A DNA stretch of 64,000 bases from Butyrivibrio sp. (GCF_015056685.1 NZ_SVFW01000016.1:9274-73273), one strand, 5' to 3'. Positions 18,316-26,705 are shown, numbered from the stretch's first letter. Numbers and translations: made by a program. The notes: generated from the sequence alone by a model not told the origin.

Positions 18316-18579
18316 TTAAGCCATCTTGTTTACAGCCTGAGCAAGACGAGAAACTTTTCTTGATGCTGTGTTCTTCTTGAATACACCCTTTGACTCAGCC
18401 TTGTCAATTGCAGATGTAGCGTTAAGAAGTGCCTTAGCAGCCTCGTCCTTGTTGCCAGCTTCGATAGCAGCACGAACCTTCTTGATTTCTGTCTTTACAG
18501 CTGATTTGATGATCTGATTTCTCTCAGCCTTTTTCTTATTAACTAAAACTCTCTTCTTGGCGGATTTAATATTTGCCAT
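18316..18579 (-). CDS. rpsT: 30S ribosomal protein S20
   Basis: 87 residues, typical length, very rich in Lys and Ala. It begins MANIKSAKKRVLVNKKKAERN and ends with the conserved KNTASRKVSRLAQAVNK block, which identify S20, a primary 16S rRNA binder of the small subunit. It is monocistronic, with a near-consensus promoter upstream, an 85-base leader and a terminator just after the stop. GGAGG precedes the ATG. The leader could mediate autoregulation, as known for S20 in other bacteria, but no specific structure was proven here. Confidence 0.97.
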   Translation of the reverse strand: MANIKSAKKRVLVNKKKAERNQIIKSAVKTEIKKVRAAIEAGNKDEAAKALLNATSAIDKAESKGVFKKNTASRKVSRLAQAVNKMA

Positions 18580-18671
18580 AATTACCTCCGAATATTATAA
18601 CTATTTGTATTTTTAGTGATGATAATGACTAAGGCTAGACACGGAAAGCCTTTTGTCACATACTCTACAAT

Positions 18672-18700
18672 ATATTAGATGAAATATCGCAAACTGTCAA
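18672..18700 (-). promoter_or_regulatory. rpsT promoter
   Basis: TTGACA (18695-18700) and TAATAT (18672-18677) with an exact 17-base spacer on the minus strand. Confidence 0.8.
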
Positions 18701-18729
18701 TATATTTTTAGTTTCAAATATCCTAATGA

Positions 18730-19707
18730 TCATTTCTTTCTAAAGCTTGCAGCTTTTTCTTTTATCTCTTCCAAGCTTGTCTTAAACTTACCCGAAACCA
18801 TTCCGGGGTTACCAAGAATAGTCCTGTTTCTGTACCATTCAAAGAAGCCTCTTATTGGTTTTGGAGCAAGCCTATCCATAAGGATACGGTACTTTGCATA
18901 CATTTCGCCAACCTCTTCTCTTACATTTAACATGCTTGGAGAAGGATCATGATAAAGCTTTTCTTTTAAACCGGCGAAAGATTTTTCCAATTTTCCACTA
19001 AGTACATCTACTCTGCTGCCAATTCCGGAGCTCAAAACTTCTACTCTGCTGCCGATTCCGGAACTTATGCCATCTACTCTCTGTCCAATGGTCTCGCGAA
19101 CATCCTCGCCCTTAAAGGCAATGATAACATCGAGTCTCTTCTGCATTCTTCCCATTTCTTCTTTGGCTTTTTCCATATACACAAGGAAATCTCTAAGATC
19201 GATAGCTGTCTTAAACGCCACCATAAAATCGCAGCTCACATAAACAGTTAGCACCGTTGTAAAAATAGTGAGAAAATTGTAAGGTATGGACATTATGAAG
19301 TTTTCCACAGGAATCTGAAGATAATGCGTGAAAACAACAGTGAAAAATCCCCAAACAAGCGTGGATTCAAGACATATATACCCATTGATATTAAGGAACT
19401 TATCCGAATAGTCCCAGTATCTAACCTTAAAAAGCAGTTCCATCAAAACGCCCACAACGTATTCAAGGGCTGTAGCTCCAACGCACCCTGCCAGATAGAC
19501 CAAAAGTATATTGGAATAAAAGGGCTTTGATACAACAAGCATCATTATCCCACCACTGCCATATAAAGGTAAAAAGGGGCCTCGCATAAAGCCCCTGTTT
19601 ACAAACCTTTTATTTAATATAGATACATAAGTGGACTCAAAGCACCACCCAAAAAAGCTGTATAGATAGAATAGAAAAAGCCACTGATGTGGTAAATAAT
19701 CAAACAC
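18730..19707 (-). CDS. PF06541-type membrane protein (putative ABC transporter permease family)
   Basis: 325 residues, GTG start preceded by GGGGGAT. The N-terminal 170 residues hold four or five membrane segments with the family hallmarks SFFGWCFES near residue 18-26, RGFMRGPFLPLYG, and WDYSDKFLNINGYICLES. This matches the family annotated as putative ABC transporter type IV (CmpB), common in Lachnospiraceae; its transport role is unproven. The C-terminal half is cytoplasmic and helical, with a near-perfect double repeat SSGIGSRVEVL / SSGIGSRVDVL at about 215-240 that probably forms a short coiled coil. It lies 20 bases after the second CobW-like gene, in the same operon. Confidence 0.75.
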   Translation of the reverse strand: MFDYLPHQWLFLFYLYSFFGWCFESTYVSILNKRFVNRGFMRGPFLPLYGSGGIMMLVVSKPFYSNILLVYLAGCVGATALEYVVGVLMELLFKVRYWDYSDKFLNINGYICLESTLVWGFFTVVFTHYLQIPVENFIMSIPYNFLTIFTTVLTVYVSCDFMVAFKTAIDLRDFLVYMEKAKEEMGRMQKRLDVIIAFKGEDVRETIGQRVDGISSGIGSRVEVLSSGIGSRVDVLSGKLEKSFAGLKEKLYHDPSPSMLNVREEVGEMYAKYRILMDRLAPKPIRGFFEWYRNRTILGNPGMVSGKFKTSLEEIKEKAASFRKK

Positions 19708-19727
19708 GACAATCCCCCAAAAACTAC

Positions 19728-20711
19728 TTATTGTTCCGGATTTGAAAAATCTATTACCGGATTATCAGGTTCTGTTGTCTTTTCGACTGATATAGCCTTA
19801 AGAACAGGTCCTTCGCCCTGATACTCCTCAACATACTGCTTCTCAACCTTTGCAGTAACAAGGACCCAATCCTTTTCATTAAGATCAGCCACCTTGTCAT
19901 ACTCACATGCAAAGCCCAAAAACTGCATATCCTGCGCACAGCATGTCATTGCCATTCTTCCAGGAACAAAGCGGTTCTCAGGGAACTCTGTTGGCTTAAG
20001 CACCATACCTTTAAATCTGACCGTTTTACCTTCATATCTGTCAACATGGTCAAGAGCATCAAGATAGAACATTCCATAACCATAGTTGTTGAGATCGATA
20101 GGATTAGCATTAAGGTCAAAAGGAAGATCCTCATCCAGAGTTACGTCCACTTCACCATTTTTATCTTCAAAGATAATATCAGCCTTCTGGTTGATAGCCT
20201 TAACATTTCTTTTATAAGAAGCAAGGTCCTCAATTCCATCGCAGCGGTTGAATAAAATAAGGTCAGAATTTCTGATCTGCTCTGCAAGAAGAGACTTCAT
20301 GTTGTTGAAATACAGTTCAAAACTTGAAGCGTCTATTACTGTTATCTGCTGCTCAAGATTCCACATTACAGGGAGCTTTAAGTTCTTAAAGTTCCACATT
20401 CCGTTATACTCAACAAGGATTCTCTCAGGATTGTGCTTTGCATCAAGTGCAATAAGCGCATCCGGATTAAAGTCTTCCTCGTCTTCTATTTTCTCAATAA
20501 CAGTGTTTGTGGATTTAAGAAGCTTTTCCTCATAATCATTCTCTCCATCCTCACAGACGATCAAAAGAGTCTTGCCTTTTGTCCTGAAGTAAGGCTGTGC
20601 AATTGTATATCTAAAGAAATCTGTCTTTCCACTGTCGAGAAAGCCATTGATTATATATACTGGTTTCAAATTAATTCTGCCACTCAAAATGTGTTTAAAT
20701 ATACTTAACAC
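19728..20711 (-). CDS. CobW/G3E-like GTPase fused to a DUF1980/YcgQ-like domain
   Basis: 327 residues. Walker A is GFLDSGKTDF near residues 24-33, with further G3E-like blocks (ILVEYNGMWN; LILFNRCD as the NKxD equivalent). From about 225 the sequence resembles the DUF1980 (YcgQ) family: GKTVRFKGMVLKP, then MTCCAQDMQFLGFACEY, where the Cys pair may bind metal. The present start is a GTG made by the end of the adjacent IS607 element; the ancestral ATG with AAGGAG was split off to 22702-22713. Translation is probably weakened. It is in the operon of the His-rich CobW protein and may handle zinc or another metal. Confidence 0.8.
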   Translation of the reverse strand: MLSIFKHILSGRINLKPVYIINGFLDSGKTDFFRYTIAQPYFRTKGKTLLIVCEDGENDYEEKLLKSTNTVIEKIEDEEDFNPDALIALDAKHNPERILVEYNGMWNFKNLKLPVMWNLEQQITVIDASSFELYFNNMKSLLAEQIRNSDLILFNRCDGIEDLASYKRNVKAINQKADIIFEDKNGEVDVTLDEDLPFDLNANPIDLNNYGYGMFYLDALDHVDRYEGKTVRFKGMVLKPTEFPENRFVPGRMAMTCCAQDMQFLGFACEYDKVADLNEKDWVLVTAKVEKQYVEEYQGEGPVLKAISVEKTTEPDNPVIDFSNPEQ

Positions 20712-20862
20712 ATCGAGAAATTGAAGTCCTCACGGATACTTCTTACTGCTTCAACGTGTATGCTTTGGCGATTGCAAGCAATACGCTACTCACAAGTTCT
20801 TGTACACTCCACAGTCGTAAATTCCTGCGATAGCCCACAGTACATACTTACGTTTGCTTTAG
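20712..20862 (-). ncRNA. Candidate omega RNA (TnpB guide scaffold) at the element's right end
   Basis: 151 non-coding bases between the tnpB stop and the element edge. TnpB nucleases use an RNA made from the 3' end of tnpB plus the right end, with the guide templated by flanking DNA. The stretch has several short inverted repeats (for example GTACTGTGG..., ACAAGAACTTGT) and ends in GTGAGGACTTCAA just before the boundary, like other TnpB right ends. The scaffold would extend into the tnpB 3' coding end. The identity is inferred from position. Confidence 0.45.
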
Positions 20863-22023
20863 TTATGCAATTTCGTAAGTTTTGGCATCTCTAAGATTTA
20901 GGCTTGCATTAAAATCTCTATCTTCAACATAACCGCAGTCACATCGATAAATTCTATCTGAAAGTTTTAAATCTTTCTTTATATTACCGCAGCAATGGCA
21001 TATTTTTGATGATGGATACCATCTGTCTACAATCCTAAGTTCAATACCGTTATCATCACATTTAGTCTTTAACTTAGTTCTAAATTCATAAAACTTCTGC
21101 GATGCAACAGCTTTTGAAAGATGCCTGTTCTTCATCATTCCCGACACATTCAAGTCCTCAATAGTTATATAAGACGGCTTGGTTTTCACTATCTCAGCTA
21201 TTGTCTTATTGATGTAATTAGTACGGATATTGTCTATCCTATGATGAAGCTTCTGTACTTTAAGCTTTTGTTTTTGTATATTTTTCTGAGTGGACTTTCC
21301 TTTCTTAAAATTTTCATACTTGCGTGATAGACACCTTTGTTCTCTACGCAGTTGTTTTTCAATTTTTCTTAATCTTGCTGACTTATTGATATTCTTGTAT
21401 GTTTTCCCATTTGAAACAATCGCCAAATCTTTTAAGCCTAAGTCAATCCCTATGCCATCATTGCTATTATTGGCAATCTTGACATTAGGAATTTCAACAA
21501 GAACTGATACGTAGTATCTACCTGCTCTAATGGACACTGTACCGCTTTTAATTTTCCATCCGTCTTTAGTTGTAGGTAAATAGCCCTTTTCTTTAAGACG
21601 TACCCAACCTAAAGTCGGTATGTTTAGTCTATGTCTTTCGCAACAACAATCCTTTGGGTTGTTCTTTACAAAATACATTTTTACATCTGACTTGCCTTTC
21701 TTTTTGAAATTTGGAAAAGCACTTTGATGTTTGAAAAACCTTGTAAAAGCAGTGTATCCATCTTCAATAGATTTCTTTACGGCTTTTGAATATGCTTCCT
21801 TAATCCATACTTTGTCAGGGTTATTAGGAATATATTCATTATTAAGCCATACACTAAAACTCTTGCCTGTCATGAACTTCTCACCCTTGTCATGTAAGCT
21901 TTTGTTATGACCAAGATAGAAGTTGTAGACATATCTACAAGTACCAATAGTCTTACTGATTTTAACTTTTTGCTCGGCTGTCGGATTAATTTCCGTTTTG
22001 AAGCTCTTTAGCAATTTCCTCAT
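20863..22023 (-). CDS. tnpB: TnpB RNA-guided nuclease (IS200/IS605-IS607 type)
   Basis: 386 residues, full length. The N-terminal helix-turn-helix region begins KSFKTEINPTAEQKVKI. RuvC catalytic acids are all present: Asp in GIDLGLKDLAIV (about 198), Glu in ITIEDLNVSGMM (about 283) and Asp in DRDFNASLNL (about 372). The four-Cys zinc finger is CHCCG...CDCG. TnpB cuts DNA guided by omega RNA next to a target-adjacent motif, helping the element persist after excision. It overlaps the end of tnpA by 38 bases, suggesting translational coupling. Confidence 0.93.
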   Translation of the reverse strand: MRKLLKSFKTEINPTAEQKVKISKTIGTCRYVYNFYLGHNKSLHDKGEKFMTGKSFSVWLNNEYIPNNPDKVWIKEAYSKAVKKSIEDGYTAFTRFFKHQSAFPNFKKKGKSDVKMYFVKNNPKDCCCERHRLNIPTLGWVRLKEKGYLPTTKDGWKIKSGTVSIRAGRYYVSVLVEIPNVKIANNSNDGIGIDLGLKDLAIVSNGKTYKNINKSARLRKIEKQLRREQRCLSRKYENFKKGKSTQKNIQKQKLKVQKLHHRIDNIRTNYINKTIAEIVKTKPSYITIEDLNVSGMMKNRHLSKAVASQKFYEFRTKLKTKCDDNGIELRIVDRWYPSSKICHCCGNIKKDLKLSDRIYRCDCGYVEDRDFNASLNLRDAKTYEIA

Positions 22024-22624
22024 CCCTTTCTATTTGTTTTTTATACTTGCGAAGTCCATACAACCTACAAGAAAACACATGGAGTATTGAAACAATATCC
22101 TGTACTAGTTCTTCTTGTGGTGATAGATCTTCATTGTTTACTACCACTATGGTCGTATTGAACTTCATACAGAATTTTGCAAACCAATCATAGCCAAAAC
22201 GGATAAATCTGTCTTTATGCGTTACTATGATAGTTTTGATTTTTTGTTCCATGACTTCATCTAATAGTTCATTCCACTTTTTACGGTTGTAATTTAGACC
22301 ACTTCCATAATCTTCAATACATTGGTCTACAATAATGCCTCTAGCATTGCAAAACTGCCGTAAAAAAGATACCTGATTATGTAAGTCATCTTTTTGATTT
22401 CTTGTAGACACTCTGGCATAAATAACAATCTGACGATTATCATTTTCTGTGTTTATACCTTTAAACTGAAGATATTGGTCATAAGTATAATAACGCCTAT
22501 CAGTTGGAGTTCGGTTCGCCTTTAGAGTTCCTTCCCTATCCCATCGCTGCAATGTCTTAACGGAAACACCCAATAGTTCGGCAAAATCTTTTGGCTTGTA
22601 ATTTGTGATATTTGATGTGTTCAT
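21986..22624 (-). CDS. tnpA: IS607-type serine recombinase TnpA
   Basis: 212 residues. A MerR-like helix-turn-helix lies at the N-terminus (FAELLGVSVKTLQRWDREG, about 15-33; RTPTDRRYYTYDQY), followed by the small serine resolvase domain beginning VIYARVSTRNQKDDL, in which Ser of ARVST is the nucleophile, and the conserved Arg of HKDRFIRFGYDWF. This N-terminal DNA-binding arrangement is diagnostic for IS607 transposases. AAGGAG lies seven bases before the ATG. The adjacent decamer array is the likely binding region. Confidence 0.93.
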   Translation of the reverse strand: MNTSNITNYKPKDFAELLGVSVKTLQRWDREGTLKANRTPTDRRYYTYDQYLQFKGINTENDNRQIVIYARVSTRNQKDDLHNQVSFLRQFCNARGIIVDQCIEDYGSGLNYNRKKWNELLDEVMEQKIKTIIVTHKDRFIRFGYDWFAKFCMKFNTTIVVVNNEDLSPQEELVQDIVSILHVFSCRLYGLRKYKKQIERDEEIAKELQNGN

Positions 22625-22643
22625 AATAACTTACTCCTTCGAG

Positions 22644-22680
22644 CACATTTAAACACATTTAAACACATTTAATCACATTG
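22644..22680. repeat. 10-bp tandem array at the IS607 tnpA end
   Basis: CACATTTAAA is repeated at 22644, 22654 and 22664 (last ends in T), with a partial fourth CACATTG at 22674. The 10-bp pitch puts every copy on the same DNA face. A 14-bp part of the array recurs, inverted, in the target DNA at 20687-20700. Confidence 0.85.
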
Positions 22681-22738
22681 GTCAATATCTTAGGTTGCTT
22701 AACATTTCTCCTTATCATAATCGCTTAACTTCTGTCTA

Positions 22739-23917
22739 TCAAAGTCTACGGAAGAGCTTCTCAAGGTTCTCCTCTTTAAGTTCAGATCCGATTACGCAGA
22801 ACTTACCTGTTACATCTGCTGCGCCCTTACGAACATCAGCTTCACCAGGTACATAGTCAAACTCGATCCATGATCCGTCTGTGCTTGGAACAACGCCCTT
22901 TGTACGAAGAACGATACCAAATCTCTCATCATTCTCGAGCTGAGCCAGCATGCCCTTTATCTCATCCTCTGTATATTTGAGAGGTGTCTCCATGCCCCAG
23001 CTGATAAATACATCTGCTGCATCATGGTGATGATGGTGCTCATGTTCATGCTCATCCTCGTCATGATCGTGGTGGTGATGATGCTCATGTTCATGCTCAT
23101 CCTCATCATGATCATGGTGATGACAGCACTCATGCTCTTCATCGTCGTCATGGTGATGGTGACAGCAGCACTCGTCATCGTCGTCATCATCGTGGTGTGC
23201 ACTGTAAACTACTGAGCCGTCCTCAGCAACAGTCTTGTGGCTTCCATGGTGATGATGGTGGTGATGATGTTCCTGTTCCTGCTCCATTACAAGCTTTAAA
23301 AGCTCTGCTTCGAGGTCATTGTTGCCCTCAAATGTATCAAGGATTTCTTTTCCTGTGATCTCATTAAGTGGAGTTGTGATGATAGTAGCCTTCTCGTTGT
23401 GCTTACGAATAAGCTCTACCGCCTCTTCGATCTTCTTCTGATCAGCCTTGTCTGTTCTTGTAAGGATGATTGTTCCGGCATTCTCAATCTGGTTAATAAA
23501 GAACTCACCGAAGTTCTTGATATAAACCTTTGCCTTTGAAACATCAACAACAGTAACAGCGCTGTTAAGTTCCATTTCATCTGAAGTATCTGCAATATTC
23601 TGGATAGCTCTCATAACATCTGAAAGCTTACCTACTCCTGAAGGCTCGATAAGAATTCTCTCAGGTGCATACTGCTCCATAACCTGCTTAAGTGAAGTCT
23701 CAAAATCACCTACAAGTGAACAGCAGATACAGCCTGAGTTCATCTCTGTGATCTCAATTCCGGCTTCCTTTAAAAATCCGCCGTCAATTCCGATCTCACC
23801 AAATTCATTTTCAATAAGAACTACCTTAGTTCCTGCAAGTGCTTCCTTTAAAAGCTTCTTTATAAGAGTTGTCTTACCAGCTCCCAAAAATCCTGAAATA
23901 ATATCTATCTTGGTCAT
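22739..23917 (-). CDS. CobW/G3E GTPase with long His/Asp/Glu-rich metal-binding insert
   Basis: 392 residues from the ATG at 23917 (GGAG six bases upstream); the longer frame adds 24 residues unlike the family. Walker A is GFLGAGKTT at the N-terminus, and the CXCC metal motif is in NSGCICCSLVGD. A His-rich stretch occupies about 215-305: runs of eight, four and five His, Cys-Cys pairs and a twice-repeated 15-residue DHDEDEHEHEHHHHH unit. The CobW C-terminal domain follows. Such proteins deliver or store zinc, nickel or cobalt. It was the promoter-proximal gene before a second CobW gene until the IS607 insertion. Confidence 0.88.
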   Translation of the reverse strand: MTKIDIISGFLGAGKTTLIKKLLKEALAGTKVVLIENEFGEIGIDGGFLKEAGIEITEMNSGCICCSLVGDFETSLKQVMEQYAPERILIEPSGVGKLSDVMRAIQNIADTSDEMELNSAVTVVDVSKAKVYIKNFGEFFINQIENAGTIILTRTDKADQKKIEEAVELIRKHNEKATIITTPLNEITGKEILDTFEGNNDLEAELLKLVMEQEQEHHHHHHHHGSHKTVAEDGSVVYSAHHDDDDDDECCCHHHHDDDEEHECCHHHDHDEDEHEHEHHHHHDHDEDEHEHEHHHHHDAADVFISWGMETPLKYTEDEIKGMLAQLENDERFGIVLRTKGVVPSTDGSWIEFDYVPGEADVRKGAADVTGKFCVIGSELKEENLEKLFRRL

Positions 23918-23974
23918 TATATCTCCAATCTGCACATTCATTATCTGTGCTATAACTACTACAACAAGGTCTAT

Positions 23975-24002
23975 TCTATAGCAGCCCACAAAAGAATGTC
24001 AA
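23975..24002 (-). promoter_or_regulatory. Promoter of the His-rich cobW gene
   Basis: TTGACA (23997-24002) and TATAGA (23975-23980) with a 16-base spacer on the minus strand. No convincing Zur box was identified. Confidence 0.65.
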
Positions 24003-24044
24003 GAAAGTAGAGACCATATACTCAATGGGATGGAGAACAAGCAA

Positions 24045-26639
24045 CTAATCAATTTCTGATTTTTCTTCCGCCAAACCTTCAGTAGAGTCATCTGTCATTT
24101 CTGTTTCATTTTCTTGTGAATTTTCATTCTGCGAATTGTCATCACCAGTATCAGGAGTGATATTTTCTTCTGCTACATTCTGCAAATGATCATCATTTTC
24201 TGAAGTACCATTGTTTCCTGTTATTTCTGATGAGCTTTCTGCAGCTGACTCTATTATAGAATTGCTTCTTGAAGCCACATTGCTATTTTCTGTTTGGGAA
24301 TCATATTGCTTATCAGCATTATCGATATCTGAAATGTCAGATTCTTTAGAAATAGAAGTACTTGCAGCACTTTCTTCTGTAGATATTGAAGATGCGGCGT
24401 CCTCTTCATCCAATGATAATTCAAATTCTTTTAAAAGGCTCTCGATATCCAAGGAGCTGTTTGGTGCCATAATATGTGAAGTTCTAAGATTCGTATTTCT
24501 CGGGCTTGGCACATTTACTGTGCTGTTATAGTCCTTATAATTCTGGCCAAAAGAAATATGCGCTTTCAGTATCTGTCCATGGACATAACCACAGGATGGG
24601 CGGTATCCCAAAAGCTGTCCATCCTCATATTTACATATTTTTATCTTATTCATATGCACTTCAGGATCGCTCTTACCTCTGTCACGGAAGACATTGATAT
24701 CTGTAGTAGACTCTGAATGGTAGCCGTCATCAGAGTCATATTCCGATCCACAATAATTACAACGCCATCTGAAGATAGGGTCATCGCCGTTATCACGGTC
24801 TGTCACATGATACAGATTATCGCAGTCTTTTCTTGTTCTATATGAATACCAGTACTCGATCTTATAGCAGCTGTCAGTATGCTTATGGGTTACAGCAACG
24901 TTATAGCATCCGCCCTTTCGGCTGGCAGGAACATATTCTTCATCGCATACCTTGCCTTTTCCGTCCTTGTGATAGTGGTACTCATACTCAACTTTACCTG
25001 CAACATCACCATTTCCCAAGACAACCTGCTGCGGGATCTTATTTATCGCATCGCTAAGTTCCTTAAATGTGGCATCCTGTCTGACCTTAACGCCCTTAGT
25101 GAGTAATGTGGATGCCAATAGCTTTTTGCCATCACTCACACGCTGAAAAACCTTATCAATCTTTCCGTTTGTTTTATTAAGTTCGGTTGTTATATAGCTC
25201 TTTAAACCATTTGTGTTGTTCAAAGAAGTATTCGTAATATTTTTAAAGTTATTATTTATTGATGTGTTAAGTTCATTAAACTTATTTGTGTTTGTCTTGT
25301 TCATTCCATCAAGTTTACTGCTGGTAGCCTTATCCATAGCATCAAGCTTGCTGTTTGTTGACTTACCCATTGCATCAATCTTGCTGTTTGTTGATTTATC
25401 CATGGAATCCAGCTTATCACTGGTTGATTTATCCATGGAATTTAGTCTGTCATTCGTGGCTTTATTTAACTCATCCAGCTTATTACTCGTGTTTTTTCCA
25501 AGTTCATCCAGTTTACTGCCGGTTCTTTTATCCAGGTCATCAAGTTTACTATTAGTAGAATTGCCCATTTCATCAAGTCTGCTGTTAGTAGATGCATTCA
25601 TCTCATCGAGCTTACTGCTTGTAGCTGCGTTCATCTCATCCAGCTTATTGTTTGTGGAATTATTCATCTCATCAAGCTTACGATTTGTTGATTCATCCAT
25701 TTCACTGAGCTTATTGTTTGTAGCTGAATTCATTTCATCAAGCTTATTCTTGGTAGTTGTATCCATTTCATCAAGCTTATTCTTGGTAGTTGTATCCATT
25801 TCATCAAGCTTGTTTTTGGTTGAGGTATTCATCTCATCAAGCTTATTTTTAGTGGATGTATCCATCTCATTAAGCTTAGTGCTTGTTGTCTTATCCAGCT
25901 CTGCCAGTCTCTTCTCAGTAGCCTCGTTAAGCTCCTTTATGTTTTTTTCCAAAAGATCTACTGACTTGCCCATGTCCGTTGTAAAGTTCTTATCAAGATT
26001 CGAAAGCTTTGTGACCAGATCAGTGTACTGCTTGAGATTTTCTCCGGTCATTTTCGTATCATTGCTCTTTATAAGATTTTTAATAGAATCCATTAGCTCC
26101 TTATTGTCAGACTGGGCCTTGGAATAATTATTTTCTATCTGATTAAATCTTTCAGAAACCTGGCTAAATTCCTGATTGAGCTTATCCTTATTCTCTCCTC
26201 CGTTTTTCTCGATAAGTTCTTTCATATTCTGAATCTGGCTATCTGTCTGAACCACCTCGCTATGGAGTTCTTTTAAGTTACCACCAAGAGTAGTAACTTT
26301 CTCAGTTATATGCTCATTTGTCTTATCTTCTTTCGTAAGCTCATAAAAAGAATCAAGACCATTTTTACTATCAACTATGTTCTTATCAAGCTCTGTCAAA
26401 TACTCATGGAGTTCATCAAGTTTTTCATTTGTTGCTTCTTTGCTCTCTTTTTCGCTTTCAGCAAACTCTTCTTTTGCTGTAGCCATAGCCACAGGGGTAC
26501 TGATGTAGATCAGGCCTCCACAAAGCACCAGCGCAATGATGACCGCAATTGCCACCACAAGCGTATCGTGCCTCTTAAGCTTTTTTAGCAAAAGCTTAAC
26601 CGAATTGTTTTGTTTGTCCCATTTTCCTCTAAAATTCAT
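24045..26639 (-). CDS. Membrane-anchored protein with ~20 tandem 11-residue coiled-coil repeats
   Basis: 864 residues from the ATG at 26639 (AAGGGA upstream). A single membrane segment lies near 28-50 (VVAIAVIIALVLCGGLIYIS), after a short basic cytoplasmic tail. A long heptad-like coiled coil follows (about 60-250), then about 20 consecutive 11-residue units of the form NKLDEMNxSTN. The next region has Cys/His-rich segments (CDEEY, CNYCGSEYDSDD, CKYEDGQ...CGYVHG), perhaps zinc binding. The last 130 residues are acidic and Ser/Glu/Asn rich. I do not recognise a named family. The probable role is a cell-surface or envelope stalk. No terminator is visible after it. Confidence 0.8.
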   Translation of the reverse strand: MNFRGKWDKQNNSVKLLLKKLKRHDTLVVAIAVIIALVLCGGLIYISTPVAMATAKEEFAESEKESKEATNEKLDELHEYLTELDKNIVDSKNGLDSFYELTKEDKTNEHITEKVTTLGGNLKELHSEVVQTDSQIQNMKELIEKNGGENKDKLNQEFSQVSERFNQIENNYSKAQSDNKELMDSIKNLIKSNDTKMTGENLKQYTDLVTKLSNLDKNFTTDMGKSVDLLEKNIKELNEATEKRLAELDKTTSTKLNEMDTSTKNKLDEMNTSTKNKLDEMDTTTKNKLDEMDTTTKNKLDEMNSATNNKLSEMDESTNRKLDEMNNSTNNKLDEMNAATSSKLDEMNASTNSRLDEMGNSTNSKLDDLDKRTGSKLDELGKNTSNKLDELNKATNDRLNSMDKSTSDKLDSMDKSTNSKIDAMGKSTNSKLDAMDKATSSKLDGMNKTNTNKFNELNTSINNNFKNITNTSLNNTNGLKSYITTELNKTNGKIDKVFQRVSDGKKLLASTLLTKGVKVRQDATFKELSDAINKIPQQVVLGNGDVAGKVEYEYHYHKDGKGKVCDEEYVPASRKGGCYNVAVTHKHTDSCYKIEYWYSYRTRKDCDNLYHVTDRDNGDDPIFRWRCNYCGSEYDSDDGYHSESTTDINVFRDRGKSDPEVHMNKIKICKYEDGQLLGYRPSCGYVHGQILKAHISFGQNYKDYNSTVNVPSPRNTNLRTSHIMAPNSSLDIESLLKEFELSLDEEDAASSISTEESAASTSISKESDISDIDNADKQYDSQTENSNVASRSNSIIESAAESSSEITGNNGTSENDDHLQNVAEENITPDTGDDNSQNENSQENETEMTDDSTEGLAEEKSEID
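25258..25913 (-). repeat. 33-bp tandem coding repeat (about 20 copies)
   Basis: Each 33-bp unit encodes one 11-residue repeat with consensus NKLDEMNxSTN. Units follow each other without interruption; two adjacent ones (NKLDEMDTTTK) are identical in protein. Divergence rises toward the C-terminal end. Confidence 0.85.
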
Positions 26640-26705
26640 AACAATGTCCCTTTCTGAAATTGCTCGCAAAAAGGCACAGATACGCCCAATGCAAGCGTCG
26701 TTAAT

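Larger units (their letters stand above)
20711..22697 (-). mobile_element. IS607-family insertion sequence (TnpA serine recombinase + TnpB)
   Basis: About 1,987 bp, carrying tnpA and tnpB in overlapping frames, both on the minus strand. Limits were inferred from a 7-bp direct match CTTAACA at 20704-20710 and 22698-22704: joining the flanks across it restores AAGGAGAAATG followed in frame by the cobW-like gene. The left part (tnpB side) has a TnpB-type right end; the right part has a decamer array. No long terminal inverted repeats are seen, as expected for this family. Both proteins look intact, so it may be mobile. Confidence 0.85.

Noticed and set aside
20704..22704. CTTAACA as a true target-site duplication
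   Set aside because: IS607 and IS605 elements do not normally make duplications of this size; the match is better read as recombination-site identity between element end and target.
23024..23215. Met/Val-rich plus-strand frame
   Set aside because: It is the complement of the His/Asp-rich repeats of the cobW gene.
25213..26127. A 304-codon plus-strand frame rich in Leu and Ser
   Set aside because: It mirrors the 33-bp coding repeats of the minus-strand gene, which has the ribosome binding site, promoter and membrane anchor.
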